Positions 1 through 5,904 of a stretch of 12,275 nucleotides of DNA are shown here, in pieces. The notes beneath the pieces were generated by a model. That model was not told where the DNA came from and searched no databases. It was given only the letters and a program-made list of their open reading frames with translations. How positions within the stretch are numbered: the stretch's first letter is position 1; each line of letters starts with the position of its first letter. The DNA is taken from assembly GCA_051881655.1 (NCBI GenBank), contig JBJEQH010000126.1, forward strand, positions 1 to 12,275, read 5' to 3'. Source of the DNA: Heritagella sp051881655. GTDB lineage: Bacteria; Bacillota; Clostridia; Oscillospirales; Acutalibacteraceae. Both the position numbers and the translations under genes were made by a program.

Positions 1-181
1 GGATTTGCACGAGCTGGATGGGTATACGGCTTATCAGGTGCTGCGCAACCCGATGGTCAGCTCCCAGGTGCGCACCGACGGCAGCCGACTGCTGTTCGGC
101 GGCGGGTTTTCCCTGTCGGCCGGCGAGCTGTTCTCACTGCTGCTGAAGGGGCCCCAGGGGCCGCGCACCCGGCTGTTGTAA
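1..181 (+). CDS. C-terminal fragment of an unrecognised protein
   Basis: An open frame enters from the left edge (first full codon at base 2) and ends at TAA 179-181, giving the last 59 residues. The fragment begins DLHELDGYTAYQ and ends GPRTRLL; it has a Gly-rich patch (LFGGGFSLSAGEL) and no membrane segment. I do not recognise the family. It is called coding because the frame is open to the edge, its GC-rich codon use matches the neighbours, and a promoter begins 43 bp after the stop. No terminator hairpin is visible between this stop and that promoter. It could instead be a chance open frame. Confidence 0.5.
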   Translation, partial: DLHELDGYTAYQVLRNPMVSSQVRTDGSRLLFGGGFSLSAGELFSLLLKGPQGPRTRLL

Positions 182-223
182 GGGGAAAACACGGGAAATC
201 CGGTGAAACGCGGCAAAAAAAGA

Positions 224-252
224 TTGACACAAAAAAGAAACCGTGCTATTCT
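224..252 (+). promoter_or_regulatory. Promoter of the T-box/ECF operon
   Basis: A perfect -35 box TTGACA (224-229), a 17-bp spacer and a -10 box TATTCT (247-252) form a sigma-A-type promoter. The expected transcription start is near 259-260, just before the T-box stem I. The local AT richness contrasts with the GC-rich genes on both sides. Confidence 0.85.
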
Positions 253-259
253 GAGAATA

Positions 260-548
260 ATCTGAATAAGAGAAACCGATGAAGTGGAGATCACACCGAA
301 AGCGCACCTACAGAGAGCGGGCGAGGATGGAAATCCCGTGGAAAAGCGGGTCGGCAAATGGACCACAGAGGGCGAGGCGAAAGGCGGAGGAAAATCCGCC
401 GAGTATCTGAGACGGGCGGCCCCCGTTACGGGCAGGAAATGTGTTGGCATTTTGCAAGAGCGGTTCTGTTGGCGGCAACAGGGCAAGTAAGGTGGTACCG
501 CAGATTTTTTTGATCTGTCCTTAAAGAAATTTAAGGGCAGATTTTTTT
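260..548 (+). promoter_or_regulatory. T-box riboswitch, specifier best read as UGG (Trp)
   Basis: A tRNA-sensing leader that terminates transcription unless an uncharged tRNA binds. Seen: a K-turn-like GATGA (278-282); a lower stem I helix GUGG 284-287 with CCAC 363-366; an upper helix CCGA 296-299 with UCGG 351-354; and a specifier loop ending AAA-UGG-A (UGG at 359-361), the same register as the GAA-codon-A layout known from glycine T-boxes. Also seen: AGAGAG bulge (312-317), a stem II hairpin GGCGGA 383-388/TCCGCC 395-400, a CCGUUA motif (423-428), and the T-box core AAGGUGGUACCGCA at 489-502. ACCGC (497-501) can pair with GCGGU (460-464) as antiterminator, with an extra hairpin (466-481) inside it. 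Tryptophan identity is inferred; a one-base shift would read AUG (Met). Confidence 0.9.
513..548 (+). terminator. T-box-controlled intrinsic terminator
   Basis: A 13-bp stem (513-525 with 530-542, one G-U pair) with a GAAA tetraloop is followed by a run of T to 548. It is the off-state structure of the riboswitch: it ends transcription ahead of the ECF operon unless the antiterminator forms. Confidence 0.9.
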
Positions 549-714
549 GTTTGTTCCCTTTCTTTCCACAGAAGCGCTTTCCCGCAGAAAGAGAAAATCC
601 CGCACCGGACAAGGGGGCGGGCACACGCATTTCACCGCCTTTGGGTGCAGACGGAGGCGGGCGGCTTTATCCCTGCACAGAAAGCAGAAAACCAAATCGA
701 AAGGAATGTGTGTT
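549..714 (+). other. Leader between T-box terminator and trpP start
   Basis: This is 166 bases of untranslated leader read only after antitermination. It holds no gene that I can support. The one visible structure is a weak hairpin, CCGCCT 635-640 with AGGCGG 655-660 (14-base loop), with no T tract. A small in-frame extension upstream of the trpP start exists but lacks a ribosome site and would run back into the terminator, so it is not called. Confidence 0.6.
701..705 (+). promoter_or_regulatory. Ribosome binding site fixing the trpP start
   Basis: AAGGA lies 9 bases before ATG 715. The in-frame ATG at 706 abuts the same AAGGA with no spacing and so cannot use it; this selects 715. Confidence 0.75.
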
Positions 715-1257
715 ATGGAAAAGAGAAATGTAGCGGTAGAAGAGAAAAAGGGTCTGCGCAATCTGAACAACCTGATTCTGGTGGGCGTTTTGATGGCCGT
801 GGGCATTGTGCTGCGGCTGCTGGCCGGGGTCATCAATGTGGGAGGGTTCCATCCCAATTTCCTCATTGCCACTTATTGCCTGGCGATTCTGCTGATCCGT
901 CCCTCGTTTGTGGAGTCGGTGATTATCGGCGTGCTCTCCGGTGTAATCAGCCAGATCGGCACCTCCATGGCATGGATCGGCATCGTCTCCGAGACGGTGG
1001 GCGCCGTTGCTATGTTCCTGCTGGTGCTCATCCCCCTGAAGGCCGGCAAATTTGACCTGCGTCCCATCGTGTGCACTCTGCTGACCACGCTGATCAGCGG
1101 CTTTACCTTCATCGGGATGGCGGCCATTGTGTATGTCCACCCCATGAGCATGGCCCAGTTTATCAGCATGGCGCTGACCACGCTGGTGACCGCTGCACTG
1201 AACTGCGTGATCGTGCAGATTCTGGTGCTGCCGCTGCGCAAAATCCTGAATAAGTAA
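715..1257 (+). CDS. trpP: ECF transporter S component, TrpP-like (predicted tryptophan)
   Basis: A 180-residue integral membrane protein, predicted to be the substrate-binding subunit of an energy-coupling-factor importer. About six hydrophobic segments are visible (residues roughly 18-40, 48-62, 66-82, 85-108, 117-141, 147-173), with a charged N terminus and a Lys/Arg-rich end (PLRKILNK). From memory of the family, the layout resembles Bacillus TrpP: GGFHPN after TM1 (compare GG-x-KPD), an IIGVLSGVISQ segment, LISGFTFIG, and an ALN segment before the last helix. The T-box specifier UGG independently points to tryptophan. It is first in an operon with ecfA1-ecfA2-ecfT, so it has a dedicated energizing module. 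S components diverge quickly and methionine is the main alternative substrate; the ECF assignment is firm, the ligand is inferred. Confidence 0.8.
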   Translation: MEKRNVAVEEKKGLRNLNNLILVGVLMAVGIVLRLLAGVINVGGFHPNFLIATYCLAILLIRPSFVESVIIGVLSGVISQIGTSMAWIGIVSETVGAVAMFLLVLIPLKAGKFDLRPIVCTLLTTLISGFTFIGMAAIVYVHPMSMAQFISMALTTLVTAALNCVIVQILVLPLRKILNK

Positions 1258-1282
1258 ACAGCAGCCGTTATTAAAAAAACAG

Positions 1283-1313
1283 GGGCGGGTTTTCACTTTC
1301 CGGGGACCTGCCC
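1283..1313 (+). other. Hairpin between trpP and ecfA1
   Basis: GGGCGGGT (1283-1290) can pair with ACCTGCCC (1306-1313) as an 8-bp stem with one G-U pair and a 15-base loop. It is followed by only a weak T-rich stretch. It could be a leaky attenuator or an RNA-stability element that sets S-component to ATPase ratios, or chance in GC-rich sequence. Confidence 0.35.
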
Positions 1314-1347
1314 TTTCTCGTGGTTTAGCAGGGAAAGGAGTCCGTTC

Positions 1348-2208
1348 ATGATCGAAATCAGCAAGATGGGGTTCCAGTACAGCGGCAGCAGCCATATGGC
1401 CCTGCACGATGTGGATCTGACCATACGGGATGGGGAGTTTGTGGGCCTGATCGGTGTCAGCGGTGCCGGGAAAACCAGCCTGACCCACACCCTGACCGGG
1501 ATGATCCCCCATCACTACAAAGGGGATTTTTACGGCAGCGTGAAGATAAACGGGATGGACACCGTGGAGTGCCGTGGGGAGGACCTGTACCGTATTGTGG
1601 GCAGCGTGTTCCAGGACATCGACAGCCAGATGGTGGCCTCGGTGGTGGAGGATGAGATTTTATACGGGCTGGAGAATTTCGGCTTTTCCCGGGAAGAAAT
1701 CCGGGAGCGGCTGGAGAGCGTGCTGGACACCCTGGGGATTCAGGACCTGCGGTACCGGGCGCTCAGTTCCCTGTCCGGCGGACAGAAGCAGAAGGTAGCC
1801 ATCGCCGCCATCGTGGCGCTGCGCCCGCAGATCATCGTGCTGGATGAACCCACCGGCGAGCTGGACCCCGAGAGCAGTGTGCAGATTTTCCGCCTGCTGC
1901 GGCAGCTGAACCGCGAATACGGGATGACGGTGCTGGTGGTCGAGCAGAAGATTATGCTGCTGTGCGAGTATGTGGACCGCCTGATCGTGATGGACGGCGG
2001 TGGAATCGTATTCGACGGTCCCGCCCGGAAAGTGGTGCAGCACACCCGGACATTTGAGGAGATCGGAATCAATGTGCCCCGTGTGGTCACCCTGAGCGGC
2101 CGGCTGCAGGAAAAGGGGCTGTACAATGGGGCGGTACCCCTGAACGTGGACGAGGGAGAACAGATGGTAAAGGAGGTGCTGGCCCGTGGAACCCATGCTG
2201 AAGTTTGA
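1348..2208 (+). CDS. ecfA1: ECF transporter ATPase A1
   Basis: A 286-residue ABC ATPase, one half of the cytoplasmic heterodimer that powers the ECF importer. Start ATG 1348 follows AAAGGAG (1334-1340) by 7 bases. Motifs in order: Walker A GVSGAGKTS (36-44), Q-loop VFQD (Q89), a canonical signature LSGGQ (142-146), Walker B IIVLDEP (162-168) and D-loop ELDPE (171-175). At the H-switch position the sequence is VVEQK: Gln200 stands where ABC ATPases normally have His, the one non-canonical catalytic residue. A C-terminal extension of about 70 residues (DGPARKV to the end) is usual for ECF ATPases. It overlaps ecfA2 by 23 bp, consistent with coupled translation. Confidence 0.93.
   Translation: MIEISKMGFQYSGSSHMALHDVDLTIRDGEFVGLIGVSGAGKTSLTHTLTGMIPHHYKGDFYGSVKINGMDTVECRGEDLYRIVGSVFQDIDSQMVASVVEDEILYGLENFGFSREEIRERLESVLDTLGIQDLRYRALSSLSGGQKQKVAIAAIVALRPQIIVLDEPTGELDPESSVQIFRLLRQLNREYGMTVLVVEQKIMLLCEYVDRLIVMDGGGIVFDGPARKVVQHTRTFEEIGINVPRVVTLSGRLQEKGLYNGAVPLNVDEGEQMVKEVLARGTHAEV
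2171..2176 (+). promoter_or_regulatory. Ribosome binding site fixing the ecfA2 GTG start
   Basis: AGGAGG inside the end of ecfA1 lies 9 bases before GTG 2186 but 18 bases before the next in-frame ATG (2195), so the GTG is preferred. Confidence 0.75.
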
Positions 2209-2995
2209 ACAGGTGCATTTTTCCTATGGCCGCACGGTGATCCTGCCGGAAATCAGCTTCTCCCTGGAGAAAGGGGAGGTGGCTGCCCTGATCGGAGCCA
2301 ACGGCGCCGGAAAATCCACGGTCAGCCGGCTGTGCAACGGGCTGCTGCTGCCCGGAAAGGGCCGTGTGCTGGTAAAGGGACAGGATACCAGGAAAACCCG
2401 CACCAGTACGCTCTCGCGGACCATTGGCTTTCTGTTCCAGAATCCGGACCGGCAGATCTGCAAAAATACGGTGCGGGAGGAACTGGCCTTCAGCCTGCAG
2501 ATTCATGGCATGGAGGAGGAAGAGGTGCAGCGCCGGGTGGAGGAAGCCCTGGAGCGATTCCGCCTTCAGCCCGACTGGGAGCCGTTCTCCCGTTCCCGCG
2601 GGGAGCGGCAGCGCATTGCGCTGGCCTCGGTCCTGATCGGGGAACCGGAGCTGATTATTCTGGACGAGCCGACCACGGGCCTGGACTATCGGGAGTGTAC
2701 AGAAATTATGGAGTATGTCGCCCAGTTGAACCGGGAAAAGCAGGTCACCGTGTTGATGGTCTCCCACGATATGGAGCTGGTACAGAGCTACGCTCAGCGG
2801 GTGCTGGTGCTTTCCGGCGGACAGCTGCTGGGGGACGGGCCTGTCAAACAGATCATGAAGCAGGAGGACATCCTGCATGCGGCCCGGGTTCTGCCGGCCC
2901 AGATCCCGGCGCTGGCGCTGCGGTTTGGGGACCGCTTCCGGGATGTGTACACCGTGGAGGAAATGGTCGCCGCTCTGGAAAAGGAGGGGTGCTGA
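2186..2995 (+). CDS. ecfA2: ECF transporter ATPase A2
   Basis: A 269-residue ABC ATPase, partner of EcfA1. The start is GTG (MEPML...), chosen from the AGGAGG 9 bases upstream. Motifs: Walker A GANGAGKST (37-45), Q-loop FQNPDRQ (Q85), Walker B LIILDEP (156-162), D-loop GLD (165-167) and H-switch His194 in MVSHD. The signature is degenerate: RSRGERQR (136-143) where LSGGQxQR is expected. Because ABC dimers pair the Walker motifs of one subunit with the signature of the other, this change matters together with Gln200 of EcfA1. The stop at 2993-2995 is one base before the ecfT start codon (2997). The family call is secure; the A1/A2 numbering simply follows gene order. Confidence 0.93.
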   Translation: MEPMLKFEQVHFSYGRTVILPEISFSLEKGEVAALIGANGAGKSTVSRLCNGLLLPGKGRVLVKGQDTRKTRTSTLSRTIGFLFQNPDRQICKNTVREELAFSLQIHGMEEEEVQRRVEEALERFRLQPDWEPFSRSRGERQRIALASVLIGEPELIILDEPTTGLDYRECTEIMEYVAQLNREKQVTVLMVSHDMELVQSYAQRVLVLSGGQLLGDGPVKQIMKQEDILHAARVLPAQIPALALRFGDRFRDVYTVEEMVAALEKEGC

Positions 2996-2996
2996 G

Positions 2997-3767
2997 ATGG
3001 GAAATATCCTGGAATTTGTGCCGGGGCATTCGTTTCTGCACCGGCTGAACCCCATCACGAAAATTGTACTGGCCTTCCTGTTCAGTATTGCCAGCCTGCT
3101 GTCGAATAACCTGTTCATCCAACTGGGGCTGCTGCTCCTTTTGCTGGGGGTAGCGTTCTTCAGCGGGATCGGCAGCAAGGCTGTCGGTTTGCTGCGCACC
3201 CTGCTGCTGTTCTGCATCCTGATGGTCATTCTGCAGCTGGCCTTTATGCGGGGCGGCACCGGGTATCTAATCGTGCCGGGCACCGATTTCCCGCTGGTAA
3301 CCAGCGACGGGCTGTACTATGCGGCGCTGTTTACCCTGCGTATTATCAATGCCACCCTGCCCCTGTTGATGATGTTCGCCATCACCCAGATGAACGATTT
3401 GACCAATGCTATGGTGAACAAGCTGCATGTGCCGTACCGGTACATGTTCATTCTGACCACGGCGTTCCGGTTTATCCCCATTCTGGCCGGGGAGTTCCAC
3501 GACATTATGGATGCGCAGAAGGCCCGCGGGGTGGAGTTTGATACCCGGAATCTGGTGAAAAAGGTGGGACTGATTGTCCCGCTGTGCGTGCCGCTGCTGA
3601 TCTCCTCGGTGAAAAAGGTGGACAGCGGCGCCGTATCCGCCCAGGTGCGCGGCTTCTCTCTGCGCGCCCGCGGGGCCGGGTACAAGGAGTACCCGTTCCG
3701 CCTGGGGGATCTGCTGGCCCTGCTGGTGATGATCGGGCTGATCGTTCTGCTGGTGCTGGTTGGATGA
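2997..3767 (+). CDS. ecfT: ECF transporter transmembrane coupling protein EcfT
   Basis: A 256-residue membrane protein that links the S component to the two ATPases. Start ATG 2997 is preceded by AAGGAGG (2981-2987) at 9 bases; longer in-frame extensions would run into ecfA2 and are rejected. It opens with LEFVPGHSFLHRLNP, then TK and hydrophobic stretches at about residues 20-50, 63-83, 108-130 and 236-255. The two coupling-helix motifs that bind the ATPases are both present: KARG (175-178) and AQVRGF (215-220). Length is normal for the family. It is the last gene of the T-box operon, and a strong terminator follows 25 bp after the stop. Confidence 0.93.
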   Translation: MGNILEFVPGHSFLHRLNPITKIVLAFLFSIASLLSNNLFIQLGLLLLLLGVAFFSGIGSKAVGLLRTLLLFCILMVILQLAFMRGGTGYLIVPGTDFPLVTSDGLYYAALFTLRIINATLPLLMMFAITQMNDLTNAMVNKLHVPYRYMFILTTAFRFIPILAGEFHDIMDAQKARGVEFDTRNLVKKVGLIVPLCVPLLISSVKKVDSGAVSAQVRGFSLRARGAGYKEYPFRLGDLLALLVMIGLIVLLVLVG

Positions 3768-3792
3768 CCGGTTTTACCGAAGGGAAAGCCGA

Positions 3793-3834
3793 AAAAAGGG
3801 AACACGGACTGTAAAAAGACCGTGTTCCCTTTTT
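3793..3834 (+). terminator. Terminator of the ECF operon
   Basis: A perfect 15-bp inverted repeat (3793-3807 with 3820-3834; core GGGAACACGG) with a 12-base loop ends in TTTTT. The A run on the 5' arm makes it potentially bidirectional, so it could also back up termination of pckG arriving from the other side. Confidence 0.92.
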
Positions 3835-3894
3835 GGTATCCAGTTTTTGGACAGTATGGGTTCGTGTGACCTTTTTGGCGGCTGCCATAAAGAA

Positions 3895-3928
3895 ATCCCC
3901 GGCCCTCCCGATGGGGAGTGCCGGGGAT
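3895..3928 (-). terminator. Terminator of pckG
   Basis: ATCCCCGGC (3895-3903) pairs with GCCGGGGAT (3920-3928), with an inner CTCCC/GGGAG stem and a 4-base loop. On the minus strand it is followed by a T-rich tail TTTCTTTA and lies 24 bp past the pckG stop. A TTTTT run at 3934-3938 would also give it some activity on the plus strand. Confidence 0.8.
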
Positions 3929-3951
3929 GACTGCTTTTTAAAAGGAGAACA

Positions 3952-5724
3952 TTATTTCTCGCAGTTTGCCTTCAGCGTAGCGAGGGACTCACGCAGCTCC
4001 TTGGGCAGATGATCGCCAAAGGTGGTGTCGTAGTAGTTCGCGATCTCGTCGGCTTCCTTGGACCACTTTTCCTTGTCCACTTCCAGAATGGTCTTCAGGT
4101 CGTCGATGGAGAAGTTGTCCAGGCCCTCGAGGTTGATGTCCTCGGCCTTCGGCACATAGCCGATCGCGGTCTCGTCGGCATCCACAGCGCCGTCCACGCG
4201 CTTGAGGATCCACTCGATTACGCGCAGGTTGTCGCCGAAGCCCGGCCAAATGAAGTGGCCGTCTTCATCCACACGGAACCAGTTGACGTTGAAGATCTTG
4301 GGAGCATTCTCGCCCAGCTTCTCGCCCATGTCGATCCAGTGCTGGAAGTAGTCGCCCATATGATAGCCGCAGAAGGGCTTCATGGCCATGGGATCATGAC
4401 GCAGAACGCCTACCGCGCCGGTAGCGGCGGCAGTCGTCTCGGAAGCCATGATGGAGCCCACGAACACACCGTGGTTCCAGTCGCGGGACTGATAGACCAG
4501 CGGGGTGGTGGAGGCACGGCGGCCGCCGAAGATGATGGCGGAAATCGGAACGCCGGCGCCCTTGTCAAATTCGGGGCTGATGCAGGGGCAGTTCTTGGCC
4601 GGAGCGGTGAAGCGGCTGTTCGGATGAGCGCCCTTCTTGTCGCTGGTCTTGCCGTTCCAGGGCTCGCCGGTCCAGTCGAGAGCATTCTCGGGCGGATTCT
4701 TATCCAGGCTCTCCCACCACACGGTGTTGTCGTCCAGGTTGTGGGCCACGTTGGTGAAGATGGTGCCCTGCTTGGTGGTCGCCAGCGCGTTGGGGTTGGA
4801 CTTCTGGTTGGTGCCGGGCGCCACGCCGAAGAAGCCGTTCTCGGGGTTGATGGCATACAGACGGCCATCCTCGCCCTGACGCATCCAGGCGATGTCGTCG
4901 CCGACGGTCCATACCTTGTAGCCCTTTACGCGGTAGCCCTCGGGCGGGATCATCATGGCCAGGTTGGTCTTGCCGCAGGCGGACGGGAAGGCAGCGGTGA
5001 CATACTTAATCTCGCCCTGGGGATTCTCAATGCCCAGGATCAGCATATGCTCGGCCATCCAGCCCTCGTTCTTGCCCTGGAAGGAAGCGATGCGCAGCGC
5101 GAAGCACTTCTTGCCCAGCAGCACGTTTCCGCCGTAACCGGAGTTCACGCTGATAATGGCGTTGTCCTCGGGGAAGTGGCAGATATATCTCTTCTCTTCG
5201 TCAATATCGCACTTGCAGTGCAGGCCTTTTACCCAATCAGTGCCGTCGCCCAGCACATCCCACACCTTGTCGCCGATGCGGGTCATGATGGCCATGTTCA
5301 GAACAACATAGATCGAGTCGGTCAGCTCGACGCCGATTTTGGCCAGAGGAGAGCCGATCGGGCCCATGGAGTAGGGGATCACGTACATGGTACGGCCCTT
5401 GTAGCTGCCGCGGGCGATGTCGTACAGCATTTTGTACGCTTCCTGCGGGTCCATCCAGTTGTTGGTGGGGCCGGCTTCTTCCTTCGTCTTCGCACAGATG
5501 AAGGTTCTGCCCTCCACACGGGCAACGTCGTTGACGGCGGTGCGGTGCAGGTAGCAGCCGGGCAGTTTTTCTTCGTTCAGTTTAATCATTTCGCCGGTCG
5601 AGCAGGCTTCGGCGCGCAGCGCTTCCAGCTGCTCCTCCGAGCCGTCGATCCATACGACCTGATCGGGATTGACGAGAGCTTTCATCTCGTCGATCCAGGC
5701 GAGTACACTTGCATTCTTTGTCAT
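3952..5724 (-). CDS. pckG: Phosphoenolpyruvate carboxykinase, GTP-dependent
   Basis: A 590-residue cytosolic enzyme interconverting oxaloacetate and phosphoenolpyruvate with GTP/GDP (EC 4.1.1.32), used in gluconeogenesis or, in fermenters, anaplerotic CO2 fixation. The GTP-type family is identified by the nucleotide loop FPSACGKTN (246-254, with the reactive Cys250), the metal/kinase-2 segment VGDDIAW (274-280), FGGRR (399-403), the HGVFVGSIMASET stretch (418-430) and PFCGYHMGDYFQHW (450-463). Length is normal. Start ATG 5724 has AAGGAG 8 bases upstream; a 35-residue N-terminal extension is open but would start inside the promoter and is rejected. It has its own promoter and terminator, so it is probably monocistronic. 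Codon use avoids TTA, CTA and TCA entirely. Confidence 0.96.
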   Translation of the reverse strand: MTKNASVLAWIDEMKALVNPDQVVWIDGSEEQLEALRAEACSTGEMIKLNEEKLPGCYLHRTAVNDVARVEGRTFICAKTKEEAGPTNNWMDPQEAYKMLYDIARGSYKGRTMYVIPYSMGPIGSPLAKIGVELTDSIYVVLNMAIMTRIGDKVWDVLGDGTDWVKGLHCKCDIDEEKRYICHFPEDNAIISVNSGYGGNVLLGKKCFALRIASFQGKNEGWMAEHMLILGIENPQGEIKYVTAAFPSACGKTNLAMMIPPEGYRVKGYKVWTVGDDIAWMRQGEDGRLYAINPENGFFGVAPGTNQKSNPNALATTKQGTIFTNVAHNLDDNTVWWESLDKNPPENALDWTGEPWNGKTSDKKGAHPNSRFTAPAKNCPCISPEFDKGAGVPISAIIFGGRRASTTPLVYQSRDWNHGVFVGSIMASETTAAATGAVGVLRHDPMAMKPFCGYHMGDYFQHWIDMGEKLGENAPKIFNVNWFRVDEDGHFIWPGFGDNLRVIEWILKRVDGAVDADETAIGYVPKAEDINLEGLDNFSIDDLKTILEVDKEKWSKEADEIANYYDTTFGDHLPKELRESLATLKANCEK

Positions 5725-5800
5725 GTCTTTTTCTCCTTCCAGCCCAATGGCCAAATTGAGATCTCGTTTCGTGCGTACAGACAACATCCATACACAAACT

Positions 5801-5829
5801 ATTATAACCGCTCGACATATTTTTATCAA
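5801..5829 (-). promoter_or_regulatory. pckG promoter
   Basis: Read on the minus strand: TTGATA (5829-5824), a 17-bp spacer, then a perfect TATAAT (5806-5801). The expected start is near 5794, giving a leader of about 70 bases before the pckG ATG. Confidence 0.85.
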
Positions 5830-5839
5830 GGGCCTATTT

Positions 5840-5855
5840 CCTGTGAAACCACAGG
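5840..5855. promoter_or_regulatory. Inverted repeat upstream of the pckG promoter (IR1)
   Basis: A perfect 6-bp inverted repeat, CCTGTG-AAAC-CACAGG, centred about 53 bp upstream of the predicted pckG transcription start and 10 bp upstream of its -35 box. The position suits an activator or repressor site. The binding protein is unknown. Confidence 0.45.
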
Positions 5856-5858
5856 GAA

Positions 5859-5878
5859 TTGTAACATTTTTGTGACAA
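5859..5878. promoter_or_regulatory. Second inverted repeat upstream of pckG (IR2)
   Basis: TTGTAACA (5859-5866) and TGTGACAA (5871-5878) form an 8-bp inverted repeat with one mismatch around TTTT. Its centre is 21 bp, two helical turns, from that of IR1. The outer TTGT...ACAA recalls redox regulator Rex sites, but the spacing (20 bp overall instead of 18) does not fit. Confidence 0.4.
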
Positions 5879-5904
5879 GTTGAGACGAAGAAACACGAAT
5901 CCCC

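Noticed and set aside
284..490. A 68-codon plus-strand frame inside the T-box
   Set aside because: It lies wholly within structured riboswitch RNA and has no ribosome site; its codons are the stem sequences.
34..630. A 198-codon minus-strand frame across the T-box leader
   Set aside because: Low-complexity translation, no ribosome site, and it runs opposite to a well-supported promoter, riboswitch and terminator.
3940..3960. An AAAAGGAG ribosome-site-like sequence on the plus strand just before the pckG stop
   Set aside because: No start codon follows at suitable spacing (ATTATT), and the region is a convergent gene end with terminators on both sides.
5859..5878. IR2 as a Rex operator or as the tsaD terminator
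   Set aside because: The half-sites and 20-bp span differ from the 18-bp Rex consensus, and the hairpin is AT-rich with a mismatch and no T tract after it on the minus strand.
4009..5883. A 624-codon plus-strand frame antisense to pckG
   Set aside because: Also codon-aligned with the real gene and open through the same codon avoidance; no ribosome site or family resemblance, and pckG is unmistakable on the other strand.
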